Notes: a model not told the origin generated them from the sequence alone. Counted from the stretch's first letter, positions 37,301 through 46,191 are shown. The stretch: DNA of 64,000 nt from Streptomyces flavochromogenes (GCF_000717595.1 NZ_JNZO01000002.1:186001-250000); one strand, 5' to 3'. Numbers and translations are program-made.

Positions 37301-39170
37301 GGAACGTGGAGCCGTTGCGGTCGGTCCACGAGGTGATCCGGCCGTCCCCGTCGTAGGTGAAGGACAAGGCAGGCCCGTCCGGTCCCTCGGGACCGGTCAG
37401 GCCGGTGAGATCGCCGGCCGGGTCGTAGTCGTAGCCGACGACCGTGACCGGTCCCTCGGGCTCACGCACGGACAGCGAGGTGACCCGTGAGTCGTCGGCC
37501 GTGACCTGGACGACGTAGCCGCCCGAGTGCGACACGGCGGTGGGCGCGCCGTCGGGGCGGCGCGAGAAGTCGACACGGTTGTCGTTGCGGTCCTGGATCG
37601 CGCCGAGCCAGTACGCGGTCGAGTCGCGGTAGGGGCTGGAGGTGAACGTGCGCACCAGGCCGGTGTGCGGGTCGCGGATCTCGTACGAGGTCTCGTCGCC
37701 GGACACACCGCCGTGCACCAGCGGGAGCCGGTCGCCCTCCACCGGCAGCACCTTCTCACCGTCGGGCCGTGGCAGGCGGGGGTACAGGAGAAGAGAGCCG
37801 TCCTCGCGCACCCATATCGCTCCTTCGCCGGCCTGCCCCGCCTCGATGCGCTCGTCGAGGGTGGAGGCCCAACTCCGGCCGAACCAGTGGCCGTAGCGGT
37901 AGGTCGACAGGTGCGTACGGCGCAGGGTGAGCGGCAGGACGCCGGGCAGGGTGAGATCGGTCTGCGGGAGCAGCATCTTGCCGGTGGCGACGTCCACGGG
38001 GTCGTTCTTGCAGACCGTCTTGTCCAGCGAGACGCTGTTGCGGCGCGGATCGTCCGCCGCGTCGCGCACCGAGTTCGGCCGCGTACGTACGTCGTCGCGG
38101 CGGGGGTCGCGGCTCCCCGCGGGTCGGTCGTGGCCGTCGGCGTCGCCCTTCCTGCCCTGGCGGGCGAGGCGGTCGCGGACGGCGTCGTCGTTGTTCTTGT
38201 GGTCGACGGATATCTGCTTCACGGCCTTCGGCAGCGTCTTGCCGACGTGGTCGCCCATGGCCTTGGCGGACTTCACCAGGGCGCCCATGGCCTTCTCGAT
38301 GACCGGGTCGAGGGCGTCGGCGATGTCGTCCCGGCCCTTGTTGCGCCCCTGGGCCGTCTTCGCCTTCGTCAGTTTGCCGGTCGTCCTGCCGTGGATCCCG
38401 GCGCTCACGCCGTTCAGTTTCGTGCCGGCGTTGTCGTGCTCGTCGTGCTCGATGTGGAAGCCCTTGCCCCCGGGCCGAGCGCCGCCGCCTCCGGCCGAGG
38501 CGAGGTTCAGGCCGTCCTTCGCACCCTGCACGCCCTCGTCGAAACCGTCCTTGCCGGCCTGCTTCGTCTGGTCGAGGTTCACACCGTTCTGGACGCCCAG
38601 GGCGTCCATGCCGATCTGGACCACCAGGTCCGCGGCCATGTTCTCCAGCGCGGCGACGACCGGCTCGGTCATCACCCCGACGATGTGGCCGACGGCCTCC
38701 TCCATCGCGCCGGTGATGAGCTTCAGCAGCTGCTTCTTCGTCAGGGCGATCGCTCCGGCACCGAGCAGGGCGGAGAGGCCACCGGTCACCGGGATCAGGG
38801 CCATGGCGAGGCCGGTCTGACCGGCCAGGACCCCGAGTTCCGCGACCGCCTTCCACTTCATGCCCTCGATCGCACCGGCCGCCAGGTCGAGTGCGCCGGC
38901 GATCGTCCGGGCCGCGGACACCATGTCCTTCAGGTGCTTGCCCTTGACTTTGCCCCAGTGCTCGTTGAGCGCGTCCATGGCCTCGCCGTGACCCGACGAC
39001 AGCAGGCGCTCCATGTGGTTGTTGGCGAGCTGGCCGTCGTCGGCGAGATCGTCCGCGAACTCCCGCAGGGCGTCCGCCATCTCCCGGTAGGCGTCCTCGT
39101 CGACGTTGGGCCAGTTCACCCCCACCAGATCCAGCAGCGTGTCCGCCCAGTCGGGGACCGTGACAGCCAT
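34398..39170 (-). CDS. Rhs-repeat polymorphic toxin with C-terminal nuclease domain
   Basis: 1590 residues, ATG at 39170. An N-terminal helical region (about 1-230) resembles the leader of toxins exported by actinobacterial type VII-like systems: MAVTVPDWADTLLDLVGVNW, then a hydrophobic GLAMALIPVTGGLSALLGAG. A basic linker and a DUF6531-type entry (CKNDPVDVATGKML) lead to about 35 YD/Rhs repeats (YDxxGR). The Rhs core ends with GLHYNYFRHYDPDTARYTS and DPLGL, after which the variable tip (about 1427-1590) starts. The tip contains EARGHLLADRLGG (His1494), NLVTQTNNPTNSP and YHIKPIYEGTNPIP, the pattern of an Endonuclease_NS_2-type DNA/RNA nuclease. Likely a contact-dependent weapon. The next gene is the candidate immunity factor. 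Confidence 0.9.
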   Translation of the reverse strand: MAVTVPDWADTLLDLVGVNWPNVDEDAYREMADALREFADDLADDGQLANNHMERLLSSGHGEAMDALNEHWGKVKGKHLKDMVSAARTIAGALDLAAGAIEGMKWKAVAELGVLAGQTGLAMALIPVTGGLSALLGAGAIALTKKQLLKLITGAMEEAVGHIVGVMTEPVVAALENMAADLVVQIGMDALGVQNGVNLDQTKQAGKDGFDEGVQGAKDGLNLASAGGGGARPGGKGFHIEHDEHDNAGTKLNGVSAGIHGRTTGKLTKAKTAQGRNKGRDDIADALDPVIEKAMGALVKSAKAMGDHVGKTLPKAVKQISVDHKNNDDAVRDRLARQGRKGDADGHDRPAGSRDPRRDDVRTRPNSVRDAADDPRRNSVSLDKTVCKNDPVDVATGKMLLPQTDLTLPGVLPLTLRRTHLSTYRYGHWFGRSWASTLDERIEAGQAGEGAIWVREDGSLLLYPRLPRPDGEKVLPVEGDRLPLVHGGVSGDETSYEIRDPHTGLVRTFTSSPYRDSTAYWLGAIQDRNDNRVDFSRRPDGAPTAVSHSGGYVVQVTADDSRVTSLSVREPEGPVTVVGYDYDPAGDLTGLTGPEGPDGPALSFTYDGDGRITSWTDRNGSTFRYVYDAEGRVSRTLGPDGILSSHFSYGTHPETGHHITRYTDSTGATTLLHLNDRLQVVAETDPLGHTTHLSWDAYDCPLTRTDPLGHTTELTWDDAGNLTTVLLPDGSTATARYDDRNLPVEVTTVDGAVWRQTFDDRGNCTGTQGPDGALTRFTHDRTGAVATVTDPLGDTTAIRSDRAGLPVGITHPDGGVTRVERDHRGRPTRVTDPLGAAETFEWDADDRLLARTGADGSRETWAYDPEGNCLTYGDAAGGRWATEYGPFDKPLARIAPDGARQQLRYDTELRLAQVTNPLGQTWQYGYDAAGRLVVETDFEGRSTHYAYDAANRLTERTTPLGRTVTYSWDAMDRMVARDADGSVTRYAYDRAGALTEARTAASTLTMERDVMGRLVAETLDGRTLRHTYDLVGQRTSSTTPTGVVTRLSYDVSGHRTSLTIGGHALDFTHDGLGRELTRSWGGPGSATTLTTVWDQVGRPLTQTLTAPGGESPLRTRDYAYRPDGYPVSLGERPAGAERRDKRISLDPVGRPLTVEAPGWAESYAYDGAGNQTAAHWPDAAGHPDARGSRVYDGGRLVSAGAVHYAYDAAGRVVMRRRSRISRKPDVWQYAYDAEDRLVSCTTPDGTLWTYTYDPLGRRSAKHRMAADGSTVVETVRFTWDGPLLVEQYDESTGTVLTWAYEGHRPLTQYERKALSDQEVDARFFAIVTDLVGTPTELVTPAGETAWRSRSTCWGTTGWNTSATAYTPLRFPGQYADTETGLHYNYFRHYDPDTARYTSPDPLGLSPAPNPTTYVVNPWAWTDPLGLAPKRCQMDAYDWDGSIRYGRLDHLGRPTGVYACLRPDIIDAKKGTEAGRLRPPGWRGDGNAFNEARGHLLADRLGGAGKGRLAWHNLVTQTNNPTNSPDQRDQVEQVIYDQVNKHKEVVQYHIKPIYEGTNPIPIRLEFTAFGNKGFTFSHSLENPAGYVRTGI

Positions 39171-39320
39171 GTTCGAAACCCCCCGTGCGCAAGCCTGTTC
39201 CCAGAATGCGAGTGCGAATACCTTGCCATGGGGGGTCACGGTCGAACAACGCGACGCCCCGGACGAGTCAACTGCCCTCTTTCGAGGGCGGGTCGGGGCG
39301 TGTCCGGGGGGCGGTCGCGC

Positions 39321-39968
39321 TCACTCCGTGCGCGGGGCGGAGGCGAGCTCCCTTTCGAATCCGGAAAGCAGTGCGTCGAGTGCGAAGTCGAAGCGCGCCC
39401 GGGCCGCGTCCTCGCCGGACTCGCGGGCGGCGCCGACCAGCAACGGGTACGTGTCCGGGTCCAGCGAGGCCATGCTGTCGGCCCCGCCGACATTGCCCGC
39501 CTGTGCGGCGGAGTGCCCGACGACGAAGCTGGTCAGCGAGTAGAGGACGTCCAGAGTTCTGGGCAGGGGGAAGCCCGCCTCGTACAGCATCCCCACCACG
39601 GCCTCCAGCGTCCCGAGGAGGCGCGGCGTCATGGCGGGCCGGGACAGCAGGAGCGGCGCGGCGTTCGGATGTGCGCCGAGTGCGGCGACCAGCGCGTGCG
39701 CGTAGGCGCTGAGGTCCTCCCGCCATGTGGCGGCGCCGAACTCCGGGGGGACGGCCTCGGCGACGACCTGCTCGATCACCCCGTCGAGCAGGGCGCTCTT
39801 GTTCGGCACGTGGTGGTAGACGGTCATCGCCTCCACGCCCAGTTCGGCGCCGAGTCGCCGCATGGACAGGGCGTTGAGGCCTTCCTGGTCGACGAGTCGC
39901 AGGGCCGCCTCCAGGACGGCCGTCCGCGTGAGCCCCGCGCGCTGCCCGCGAGCCCTGTTGGCCGCCAT
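39321..39968 (-). CDS. TetR family repressor of the adjacent ABC transporter
   Basis: 215 residues, ATG at 39968. The HTH lies at about 15-60 (LTRTAVLEAALRLVDQEGLN, then RRLGAELGVEAMTVYHHVPNK), followed by a TetR_C-like ligand domain (AALGAHPNAAPLLLSRP, VLYSLTSFVVGHSAAQ). It is divergent from the ABC genes, and two near-identical palindromes fill the shared promoter region. Likely represses the transporter and itself until a transporter substrate binds. Confidence 0.9.
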   Translation of the reverse strand: MAANRARGQRAGLTRTAVLEAALRLVDQEGLNALSMRRLGAELGVEAMTVYHHVPNKSALLDGVIEQVVAEAVPPEFGAATWREDLSAYAHALVAALGAHPNAAPLLLSRPAMTPRLLGTLEAVVGMLYEAGFPLPRTLDVLYSLTSFVVGHSAAQAGNVGGADSMASLDPDTYPLLVGAARESGEDAARARFDFALDALLSGFERELASAPRTE

Positions 39969-40007
39969 GGCGCCCTCACCTTCCGTACCGGACGCCTCGC
40001 GATCCGA

Positions 40008-40061
40008 TTGACGATTCTTACGCTGTAAGTATAGCGTCCTCGCGCAGCCTTACATCGTAAG
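40008..40061 (+). promoter_or_regulatory. ABC-operon promoter with two CTTAC-N3-GTAAG operators
   Basis: TTGACG (-35, 40008-40013) and TATAGC (-10, 40030-40035) are 16 bp apart. Operator 1 (CTTACGCTGTAAG, 40017-40029) fills the spacer exactly. Operator 2 (CTTACATCGTAAG, 40049-40061) lies 32 bp on, in inverted orientation with a matching ATT flank. TetR binding would block RNA polymerase. Confidence 0.75.
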
Positions 40062-40102
40062 AATCCCTGGGATGCTCCAGGGCCGACGGGGACGAGAGGG
40101 CG

Positions 40103-41977
40103 ATGACCACCACCGAGTGCGCCGAGGCGAGGAACCAGTCCGCGCGACCACCGGGCGATGCCGGTCCCGCGCAGGAGCAGCTCCCGGACGGACGGGGCGC
40201 GGCAGGGCCGCTGCGACCGTACGCGGCGGGCTTCGTCGCCGTGATCGGCCTGCAGGTCACCGGCGCGGTGGCGGGCCTGGCGCCGCTGCTCGCCGTCGTC
40301 GAGCTGGGTCGCGCCCTGCTCGCGTCCGGCCCGGTCGACCACGGCCATGTCCGGTTCGTCGTGATCGCGGGCGCGGTCGGCCTGTTCGCCAAGCTGCTGT
40401 TCACGGCCGCCGCGGCGGCCGTCGGTCATCTGCTCGACGGACGCGTGCAGTTGGCGTTGCGCCGACGGCTGGCCGCACGGCTCGGGCGGGTGCCGATCGG
40501 CTGGCTCTCCCGCCGACGCAGCGGTGAGCTGGCCAAGCTCGTGGGCGAGGACGTCGGAGCCGTGCACCCGTTGATCGCTCATACTCCCGGCGAGCTGGCC
40601 TCGGCCTTCGTCGTGCCGCTGGTGTCTCTGGTCTACCTGTTCACCGTGGACTGGCGGCTGACGCTGATCACACTCGTCCCGGTGGTCGCGGCGGTGGCGC
40701 TCGTGCCGCTGATGACGACTCCGGCCCGGCTGCGCGAACAGGCCGACTTCGACACGGCGATGGCGCGGATCGGGAGCTCCGCCGTGGAGTTCGTCCAGGG
40801 CATCGCGGTGGTCAAGGCCTTCGGCGGAGGTGAGCGCGCCCACCGCGAATTCCGCTCCGCCGCCGACGACTTCGTCGCCGTCTTCCGCCGCTGGGTGCAC
40901 GGGATCTCCCCGATCGCCGCGGGGATGCAGCTGGTCCTCTCGCCCCCGTTCGTGCTGCTGACCGTCCTGACCGGCGGTGCGGCACTGATCACCGGCGGAG
41001 GGATGCCCCCGGCCGATCTGCTGCCGTTCCTGCTGCTGGGAATCGGCCTGACCGCCCCGGTCGCGGCGCTCGGCCACGGCTTCGACGAGGTGCAGGCCGC
41101 CCGCCGTGCCGTCGGCCGGATCCGCGAGGTGCTCGCGGTGCCGCCGCTGCCGGAGCCGGCGGACCCGATCGCGCCGCACGGCCACCGGGTGGAGCTGACG
41201 GGCGTCCGGTTCGCCTACGAACCCGGCCGAGACGTCCTGCGCGGGGTCGACCTCTCACTGGAGCCGGGGACGGTCACCGCGCTCGTCGGCCCGTCGGGGG
41301 GCGGCAAGTCCACACTGGTCCGACTGCTGCCGCGGTTCGTCGACCCGACGCGCGGATCGGTCCGCCTCGGCGGCGTCGACCTGCGCGAGCTGAGCAGCCG
41401 GGAGCTGTACCGGCGGGTCTCCTTCGTCTTCCAGGACGTCCGCCTGCTGCGCGCCTCGGTCACGGACAACATCGCGCTGGCCGTGCCGGACGCCCGTCCG
41501 GAGGAGGTGGTGCGGGCCGCCCGGCTGGCGAACATCCATGACCGCGTCCTCGAACTGCCGCGCGGGTACGAGACGGTGATCGGCGAGGAGGTGCGACTGT
41601 CGGGCGGCGAGGCCCAACGAGTCGCGCTCGCCCGCGCACTGCTGGCCGACACCCCGGTGCTGGTGCTCGACGAGGTGACCTCCTTCGCCGACCCGTACAC
41701 CGAGCAGGCGGTGCGCCGTGCCCTGGCCACGCTGCGGTCCGACCGGACGGTCCTGGTCATCGCGCATCGTCTGGAGACCGTCGCCGGCGCCGACGCCGTC
41801 GCGGTCCTGGAGGACGGTGTGATCGTCGAGCACGGCAGCCCCGGCGAACTGCTGGAGAGGGACGGCAGGTTCGCGGCGTTGTGGCGCTCCCGGCACGCGG
41901 CGGGATCGGCGGGGTCAGGGGGCTGGGCGGGCTCGGCGGGCTCAGTGGGGTCGGCGGGCTCAGTGGGAGGGGGATGA
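40103..41977 (+). CDS. ABC transporter permease/ATP-binding half (IrtA-like)
   Basis: 624 residues. Six-helix transmembrane domain (about 40-330), then an NBD with Walker A GPSGGGKST, Q-loop FVFQDVRLL, signature LSGGEAQRVALARALL, Walker B VLVLDEVTSF and the H-loop IAHRLE. The last 25 residues are a GSAGS/GSVGS repeat tail. It pairs with the next gene as a heterodimer of the exporter fold; such TetR-controlled pairs include IrtAB-type siderophore importers as well as drug exporters. Which applies is not resolved: no siderophore-interaction domain is present. Confidence 0.88.
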   Translation: MTTTECAEARNQSARPPGDAGPAQEQLPDGRGAAGPLRPYAAGFVAVIGLQVTGAVAGLAPLLAVVELGRALLASGPVDHGHVRFVVIAGAVGLFAKLLFTAAAAAVGHLLDGRVQLALRRRLAARLGRVPIGWLSRRRSGELAKLVGEDVGAVHPLIAHTPGELASAFVVPLVSLVYLFTVDWRLTLITLVPVVAAVALVPLMTTPARLREQADFDTAMARIGSSAVEFVQGIAVVKAFGGGERAHREFRSAADDFVAVFRRWVHGISPIAAGMQLVLSPPFVLLTVLTGGAALITGGGMPPADLLPFLLLGIGLTAPVAALGHGFDEVQAARRAVGRIREVLAVPPLPEPADPIAPHGHRVELTGVRFAYEPGRDVLRGVDLSLEPGTVTALVGPSGGGKSTLVRLLPRFVDPTRGSVRLGGVDLRELSSRELYRRVSFVFQDVRLLRASVTDNIALAVPDARPEEVVRAARLANIHDRVLELPRGYETVIGEEVRLSGGEAQRVALARALLADTPVLVLDEVTSFADPYTEQAVRRALATLRSDRTVLVIAHRLETVAGADAVAVLEDGVIVEHGSPGELLERDGRFAALWRSRHAAGSAGSGGWAGSAGSVGSAGSVGGG

Positions 41978-42059
41978 GGGCACGTGACGACGCACGAAGC
42001 GGACCGTCCACAGGGGTCGTGTCCGCGGACCCCCTTCGAACCGTGAGGAGACGCCCCCG

Positions 42060-43835
42060 ATGATCCGCTTGCTGTTGCGCGTGCTGGGCCACCAGTACTC
42101 CCGACCGATGCGCCGCACCCTCGCCCTGATGACGACGACCGCGGTCGTCGAGGGTCTGTCGTACGCCCTGCTGGCACCCGTGTTGCGCGCACTGCTCGGG
42201 GACACACCGGACCGCGCCTGGCCCTGGCTGGGCGCGTTCGGGGCCGCGGTCGCGGCGTACGCGGTACTGCGCTACCTCAGCGACCTGTCGGGGTTCCGCG
42301 TCGGTACGGCACTGCTGCGCGGCGTCTACCACCGCCTCGGCGACCATCTGGCCCGGCTCCCGCTCGGCTGGTACGGCACGAGCCGGGTGGGAGAGGTGTC
42401 CGTCCTGGCAGGTCAGGGCGTTCTGCAGGCGATGAGTGTGATCGCGCACCTGCTGGCGCCGTTCGTCTCCGCCGCCGTGACGCCGCTGACGATCGTGGGC
42501 GTGATCCTCGCCCTCGACTGGCAGTTGGGGCTGGCCGCGCTGACCGCCGTCCCCGTCGTGGCGGCGATCCACGTCCTGACCGGACGCTCGACGGCGGCCG
42601 AGGACGTGGAGCGCGCCACGCGCGACCGCGAGGCCACGGAGAGGGTCGTCGAATATCTCCAGGCCCAGCCCGTGCTGCGTGCCGGGGGCCGGACCGCCGA
42701 GCGCTTCCGGCTGCTCGACGACGCCCTGCGGCAGGTCCGGAGCGCCTCCCGCCGTTCGACGCTGTCGGCGCTGCCCGGCGCGTTGGGCCTGGCCCTGGCG
42801 GTCCAGGCGGTCTTCACCGCGGTGCTGGTCCTGGGGGCGTACCAGGCGCTCGGCGGGGACGTCGGGGCCGCGGAGCTGCTGACGATCCTGGTGCTGGCCG
42901 CCCGCTGCGCGGATCCGCTGCTGTCCCTCGCCGACCTCGGCGGCAAGCTGCGCGCCGCGCGCGGCGAACTGGCCCGGCTCGACGCGGTGCTGCGCACCGA
43001 GCCGCTGCCGCGGGCCCCAGGTCCGGTGGAACAGCGCGGCCATGGGCTCGAGTGGGAGTCGGTCACCTTCCGGCGCGACGGACACACGGTGTTCGACGAC
43101 CTGTCCCTCTCCGTCCCCGAGGGGCAGCGGCTGGCCGTGGTGGGGCCGTCGGGCGCGGGCAAGAGCACCCTGTTGCAGTTGCTCGCCCGGTTCCACGACG
43201 TGGACGCGGGCACGGTGCGCGTCGGCGGCGCGGACGTGCGCGCCATCGGTGCGGAGGCGCTGATGGCACAGTTCTCCATCGTCTTCCAGGATGTCTACCT
43301 CTTCGAAGGCACCATCGAGGACAACGTGCGCCTGGGCCGCCCCGACGCCGGCGACGACGACGTGCGCGCGGCCGCTGCCGCGGCGCGTCTGGACGAGGTG
43401 GTCGATCGTCTGCCCGACGGATGGGCCACCACCGTCGGCGAGGGCGGCGCACGACTGTCGGGCGGCGAGCGCCAGCGCGTCTCGATCGCCAGGGCGCTGC
43501 TCAAGGGCGCGCCGATCGTGCTGCTCGACGAGGTCACCTCCGCGCTGGACCCCGTCAACGAGGCCGCGGTCCACGCCGGTATCGAGCGACTGACGGCAGG
43601 TCGGACCGTGGTGATGGTGGCCCACCGGTTGCGTACCGTCCGACACGCCGACCGTATCGTCTTCCTCGACGCCGGCCGGATCGTCGAGGAGGGCGACCAT
43701 GACGACCTGCTGCGCCTCGGTGGCCGCTACGCCGAATTCTGGAATCTGTCCCTGGCCGCCACGGCGAACAGGCCGGTGACCCGGACGAGGGACCCCGAGA
43801 CCGGGACCACGCTCGCGGACGAACCGGATCGGTAG
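42060..43835 (+). CDS. ABC transporter permease/ATP-binding half (IrtB-like)
   Basis: 591 residues, starting 82 bp after the first half. Six TM helices (about 20-310), then an NBD with GPSGAGKST, IVFQDVYLFEGTIEDN, LSGGERQRVSIARALL, LLDEVTSALD and VAHRL, all intact, so both halves look catalytically competent. The wording of the NBD and TM region is typical of IrtB-like or multidrug halves in actinobacteria. A hairpin about 120 bp downstream may terminate the operon. Confidence 0.88.
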   Translation: MIRLLLRVLGHQYSRPMRRTLALMTTTAVVEGLSYALLAPVLRALLGDTPDRAWPWLGAFGAAVAAYAVLRYLSDLSGFRVGTALLRGVYHRLGDHLARLPLGWYGTSRVGEVSVLAGQGVLQAMSVIAHLLAPFVSAAVTPLTIVGVILALDWQLGLAALTAVPVVAAIHVLTGRSTAAEDVERATRDREATERVVEYLQAQPVLRAGGRTAERFRLLDDALRQVRSASRRSTLSALPGALGLALAVQAVFTAVLVLGAYQALGGDVGAAELLTILVLAARCADPLLSLADLGGKLRAARGELARLDAVLRTEPLPRAPGPVEQRGHGLEWESVTFRRDGHTVFDDLSLSVPEGQRLAVVGPSGAGKSTLLQLLARFHDVDAGTVRVGGADVRAIGAEALMAQFSIVFQDVYLFEGTIEDNVRLGRPDAGDDDVRAAAAAARLDEVVDRLPDGWATTVGEGGARLSGGERQRVSIARALLKGAPIVLLDEVTSALDPVNEAAVHAGIERLTAGRTVVMVAHRLRTVRHADRIVFLDAGRIVEEGDHDDLLRLGGRYAEFWNLSLAATANRPVTRTRDPETGTTLADEPDR

Positions 43836-44288
43836 CGCGGGGTGTGTGGAAGGCGGGATCGGGGGCAGGTGGGTGGTGGAGCGCATGGGACCGCTCCTCG
43901 TGTTCACGGGTTCGCCGTCTCCCCCTTTCCGGCGAATCCGTGCGCAGTCGAACGGCCCGCATCCGGCAGGGGTGCGGGCCATTCGGCGTGATCCGCCGGA
44001 CAGCGGTTCCCCGGCCGCCCTGGTGTGGGCCCCGGTGGCGGTGGCCCGCTGGCCCTGGCTGTACGAGAAGCTGGCGGGGCGGTACGGCGCTTCGGGCGTC
44101 CGGTCGTAGCTCCTCAGAGACCTCCGGCGCCGCTGCTCGTCGCGCCGGCCCGTGACGCGGGTGTGGTGTCCCGGGCCCTGCGTCCTGTGTGGTCCAGGTG
44201 GCCCCCGTGGCCGTGCGAGGGCCTGCCCACCGGGTCACCATCGACGTGACCGGGGGAAGCGGGGGACGCGGGAGAGACGGAGACCGTC
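43836..44288. other. 453-bp intergenic region after the ABC operon
   Basis: Apart from the hairpin at 43954 no feature is convincing. A plus-strand frame (43846-44109, 87 codons) has no recognisable protein character and crosses the hairpin, so it is not called. Confidence 0.45.
43954..43980. terminator. Hairpin terminator after the ABC operon
   Basis: GGCCCGCA and TGCGGGCC (8 bp, perfect) surround an 11-nt loop, without a T-run. Confidence 0.5.
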
Positions 44289-45098
44289 ATGGCAGCAGGT
44301 TGGGAGCCCCGGCCCTCGGCCGACGCCGGTGCCCACGGGGACGGCGGGGCCGAATGGCGGCCCGCTCTGGACGTGCCCCCGCCGGGGCGGCAGCGTCGGT
44401 GGACGGTGCTGCTGCGCTGGCTGCTGCTCCTCCCGCAGTTCATCGTCGTGGCCCTGCTGACCTTCGTCGCCTTCTTCGTCACGATCGCGGGCTGGTTCAG
44501 CGCTCTGGTCCTGGGCCGGCTGCCCGATCCGATCGCATCCTTCCTCGGCTCGGTCCTCGCCTACCAGACCCGGGTGTCGGCCAGCGCGGCCCTCCTCGTC
44601 GACCGCTATCCGCCGTTCTCCTTCGACGCCCCCGACTACCCGGTGCGCATCGAACTGCGCGCCACCCCGCTCAACCGGCTCGCCGTCCTGTTCCGGCTGA
44701 TCCTGATGATTCCGGCGGCCATCGTCAGCAGCCTCGCGCAGTCCGGCTGGTTCGCCGTCAGCTGGGTCTTCTGGCTGATCGGGATCGTTCTGGGCCGTCT
44801 CCCCGAACCGGTCTTCGGTGCCACGGCGGCCGTCGTCCGGTACCGGATGCGCCTCGCGGCCTACGCGACGATGCTGACGCCCGTGTACCCCAAGGGGCTC
44901 CTGGGCGACGCCCCCGACGCCGCCGCGCAGCCCGCGTACTCCGCGACCCGTCCGCTCCGGCTGGGCACCGGCGCGCAGGTGCTGGTCTGGCTCTTCCTGC
45001 TCCTCGGGCTCGCCGGTCATCTGACCTCAGGCACGATCGACTACGACGACACGGGCGACGACCGCCCGGGAGCGGCCGCCGGCCGGGTCGCGGGGTGA
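44289..45098 (+). CDS. DUF4389-type membrane protein
   Basis: 269 residues, ATG at 44289 after a GGGAGAGACGGAGA purine stretch. A hydrophilic N-terminus is followed by two TM helices (about 38-75), a DYPVRIELRATPLNRLAVLFR segment and two more TM helices. RWTVLLRWLLLLPQ and GRLPDPIASFLGSVLAYQTR versus GRLPEPVFGATAAVVRYRMR form an internal duplication typical of DUF4389. A last TM helix lies near residue 235. Function unknown. Confidence 0.8.
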   Translation: MAAGWEPRPSADAGAHGDGGAEWRPALDVPPPGRQRRWTVLLRWLLLLPQFIVVALLTFVAFFVTIAGWFSALVLGRLPDPIASFLGSVLAYQTRVSASAALLVDRYPPFSFDAPDYPVRIELRATPLNRLAVLFRLILMIPAAIVSSLAQSGWFAVSWVFWLIGIVLGRLPEPVFGATAAVVRYRMRLAAYATMLTPVYPKGLLGDAPDAAAQPAYSATRPLRLGTGAQVLVWLFLLLGLAGHLTSGTIDYDDTGDDRPGAAAGRVAG

Positions 45099-45207
45099 CC
45101 GTTCCGGCGGGCTCGCGCACGTGCTGGGCACCGCCGCGCGGGGAACACGGCTGACGCGTTCCCCGTGGTGCGGTCGGGGGAAGAGTGCCTCGCCCTACGG
45201 TGGTTCG

Positions 45208-45885
45208 ATGCGATCCGTTCCTAGATGGGCCCTTTTGTCCTCGGGGTGTGCCCCGTTGCTGCTGGCCGGTGGCTGGACCGTCGCGGCGCTGCTCGAAGGG
45301 CCCGCCTACGATCCCGTCACGCAGACGATCAGCGTCCTCGCGGCCTACGGGGCCGAGGGATCCTGGGTCATGACCGGGGCGTTCCTCGCGCTGGGCGCCT
45401 GCCATCTCCTCACCGCCTGGGGGCTGCGGCCCGCCGCTCCCGCCGGGCGGGTGGCGCTCGCCGGTGGTGGTGTGGCGGCCTTCGCGGTCGCGCTGGTCCC
45501 CGCGCCGAGCAGCGGGGGGTCCCTGAAACACGGGGCGGCCGTCGTGGCCGGCTTCACGCTGCTCGCGGTGTGGCCGGTGCTGGCCGCCGTACGCCGTGGC
45601 GGCGTGCCGTGGGGGCTGCGGCTGACGCCCTCCGTCGCCGTGACGGCGCTGATGGCCCTCGGCGCGGTCTGGTTCCTCGTCGAGATGAACCGGCAGGGGT
45701 CCGCCGGCGTCGCCGAGCGGCTCGTGACCTGCATCCAGTCCACCTGGCCCTTGGTGGTGGTCGCCTCCTGCCTCCGCTACGCCGGTGACCTGAGAGGCAA
45801 GAGTGGTGCAAGTGGTGAGAGTGGCGCGAGCGGTGCCGGCGACGGGAGTAACGAGAGCGACGAGACGTCGGCGCCGCCTCGGTGA
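45208..45885 (+). CDS. DUF998-like integral membrane protein
   Basis: 225 residues from the ATG at 45208; upstream in-frame codons are not hydrophobic-leader-like. Six TM helices; GPAYDPVTQTISVLAAYGAEG after the first is the hallmark of DUF998. The C-terminus is a GASGESGASGAG-type low-complexity tail. Function unknown. Confidence 0.82.
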   Translation: MRSVPRWALLSSGCAPLLLAGGWTVAALLEGPAYDPVTQTISVLAAYGAEGSWVMTGAFLALGACHLLTAWGLRPAAPAGRVALAGGGVAAFAVALVPAPSSGGSLKHGAAVVAGFTLLAVWPVLAAVRRGGVPWGLRLTPSVAVTALMALGAVWFLVEMNRQGSAGVAERLVTCIQSTWPLVVVASCLRYAGDLRGKSGASGESGASGAGDGSNESDETSAPPR

Positions 45886-46191
45886 CCGTCGGGTGTGACG
45901 GAGCGCGCTGGTCGGCTTCTCCGGCGACTCAAGCCGGGCGGCGCGACCGGGACGGGCGATACGGGGTCGTCCGTGGAGGTCGGGAGCTCAGGGCGGTGGG
46001 CCCCGCAGCACGAGCGGGCGAACCCGGGATCACTGGTCATAGCGCCGGAGCTTGGATGCCGACTCCGGCATCGCCCCGGGCGGGAGCCGCGCCCACCACC
46101 TCGCGGAGCCGACTCACGCGCTCGGTCACATCGGGGGAGGGGACGTCGCTTGCGCTCGCTTGTGTGTTCGATTTGGCGTTATGGTGGGTCC
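45886..46191. other. 306-bp intergenic region upstream of the AlkB-type gene
   Basis: No gene is seen. The last 50 bp are AT-richer (TTCGATTTGGCGTTATGG) and probably hold the promoter of the dioxygenase gene. A DNA-damage box could not be made out. Confidence 0.4.

Noticed and set aside
43846..44109. 87-codon plus-strand frame after the ABC operon
   Set aside because: No family, no good ribosome-binding site, and it crosses a strong hairpin.
46141..46191. A DNA-damage-type promoter box before the AlkB gene (TTGTGTGTT near 46160)
   Set aside because: It departs from the TTGTCRGTG-N8-TAN3T pattern at key bases and spacing, so it was not called.
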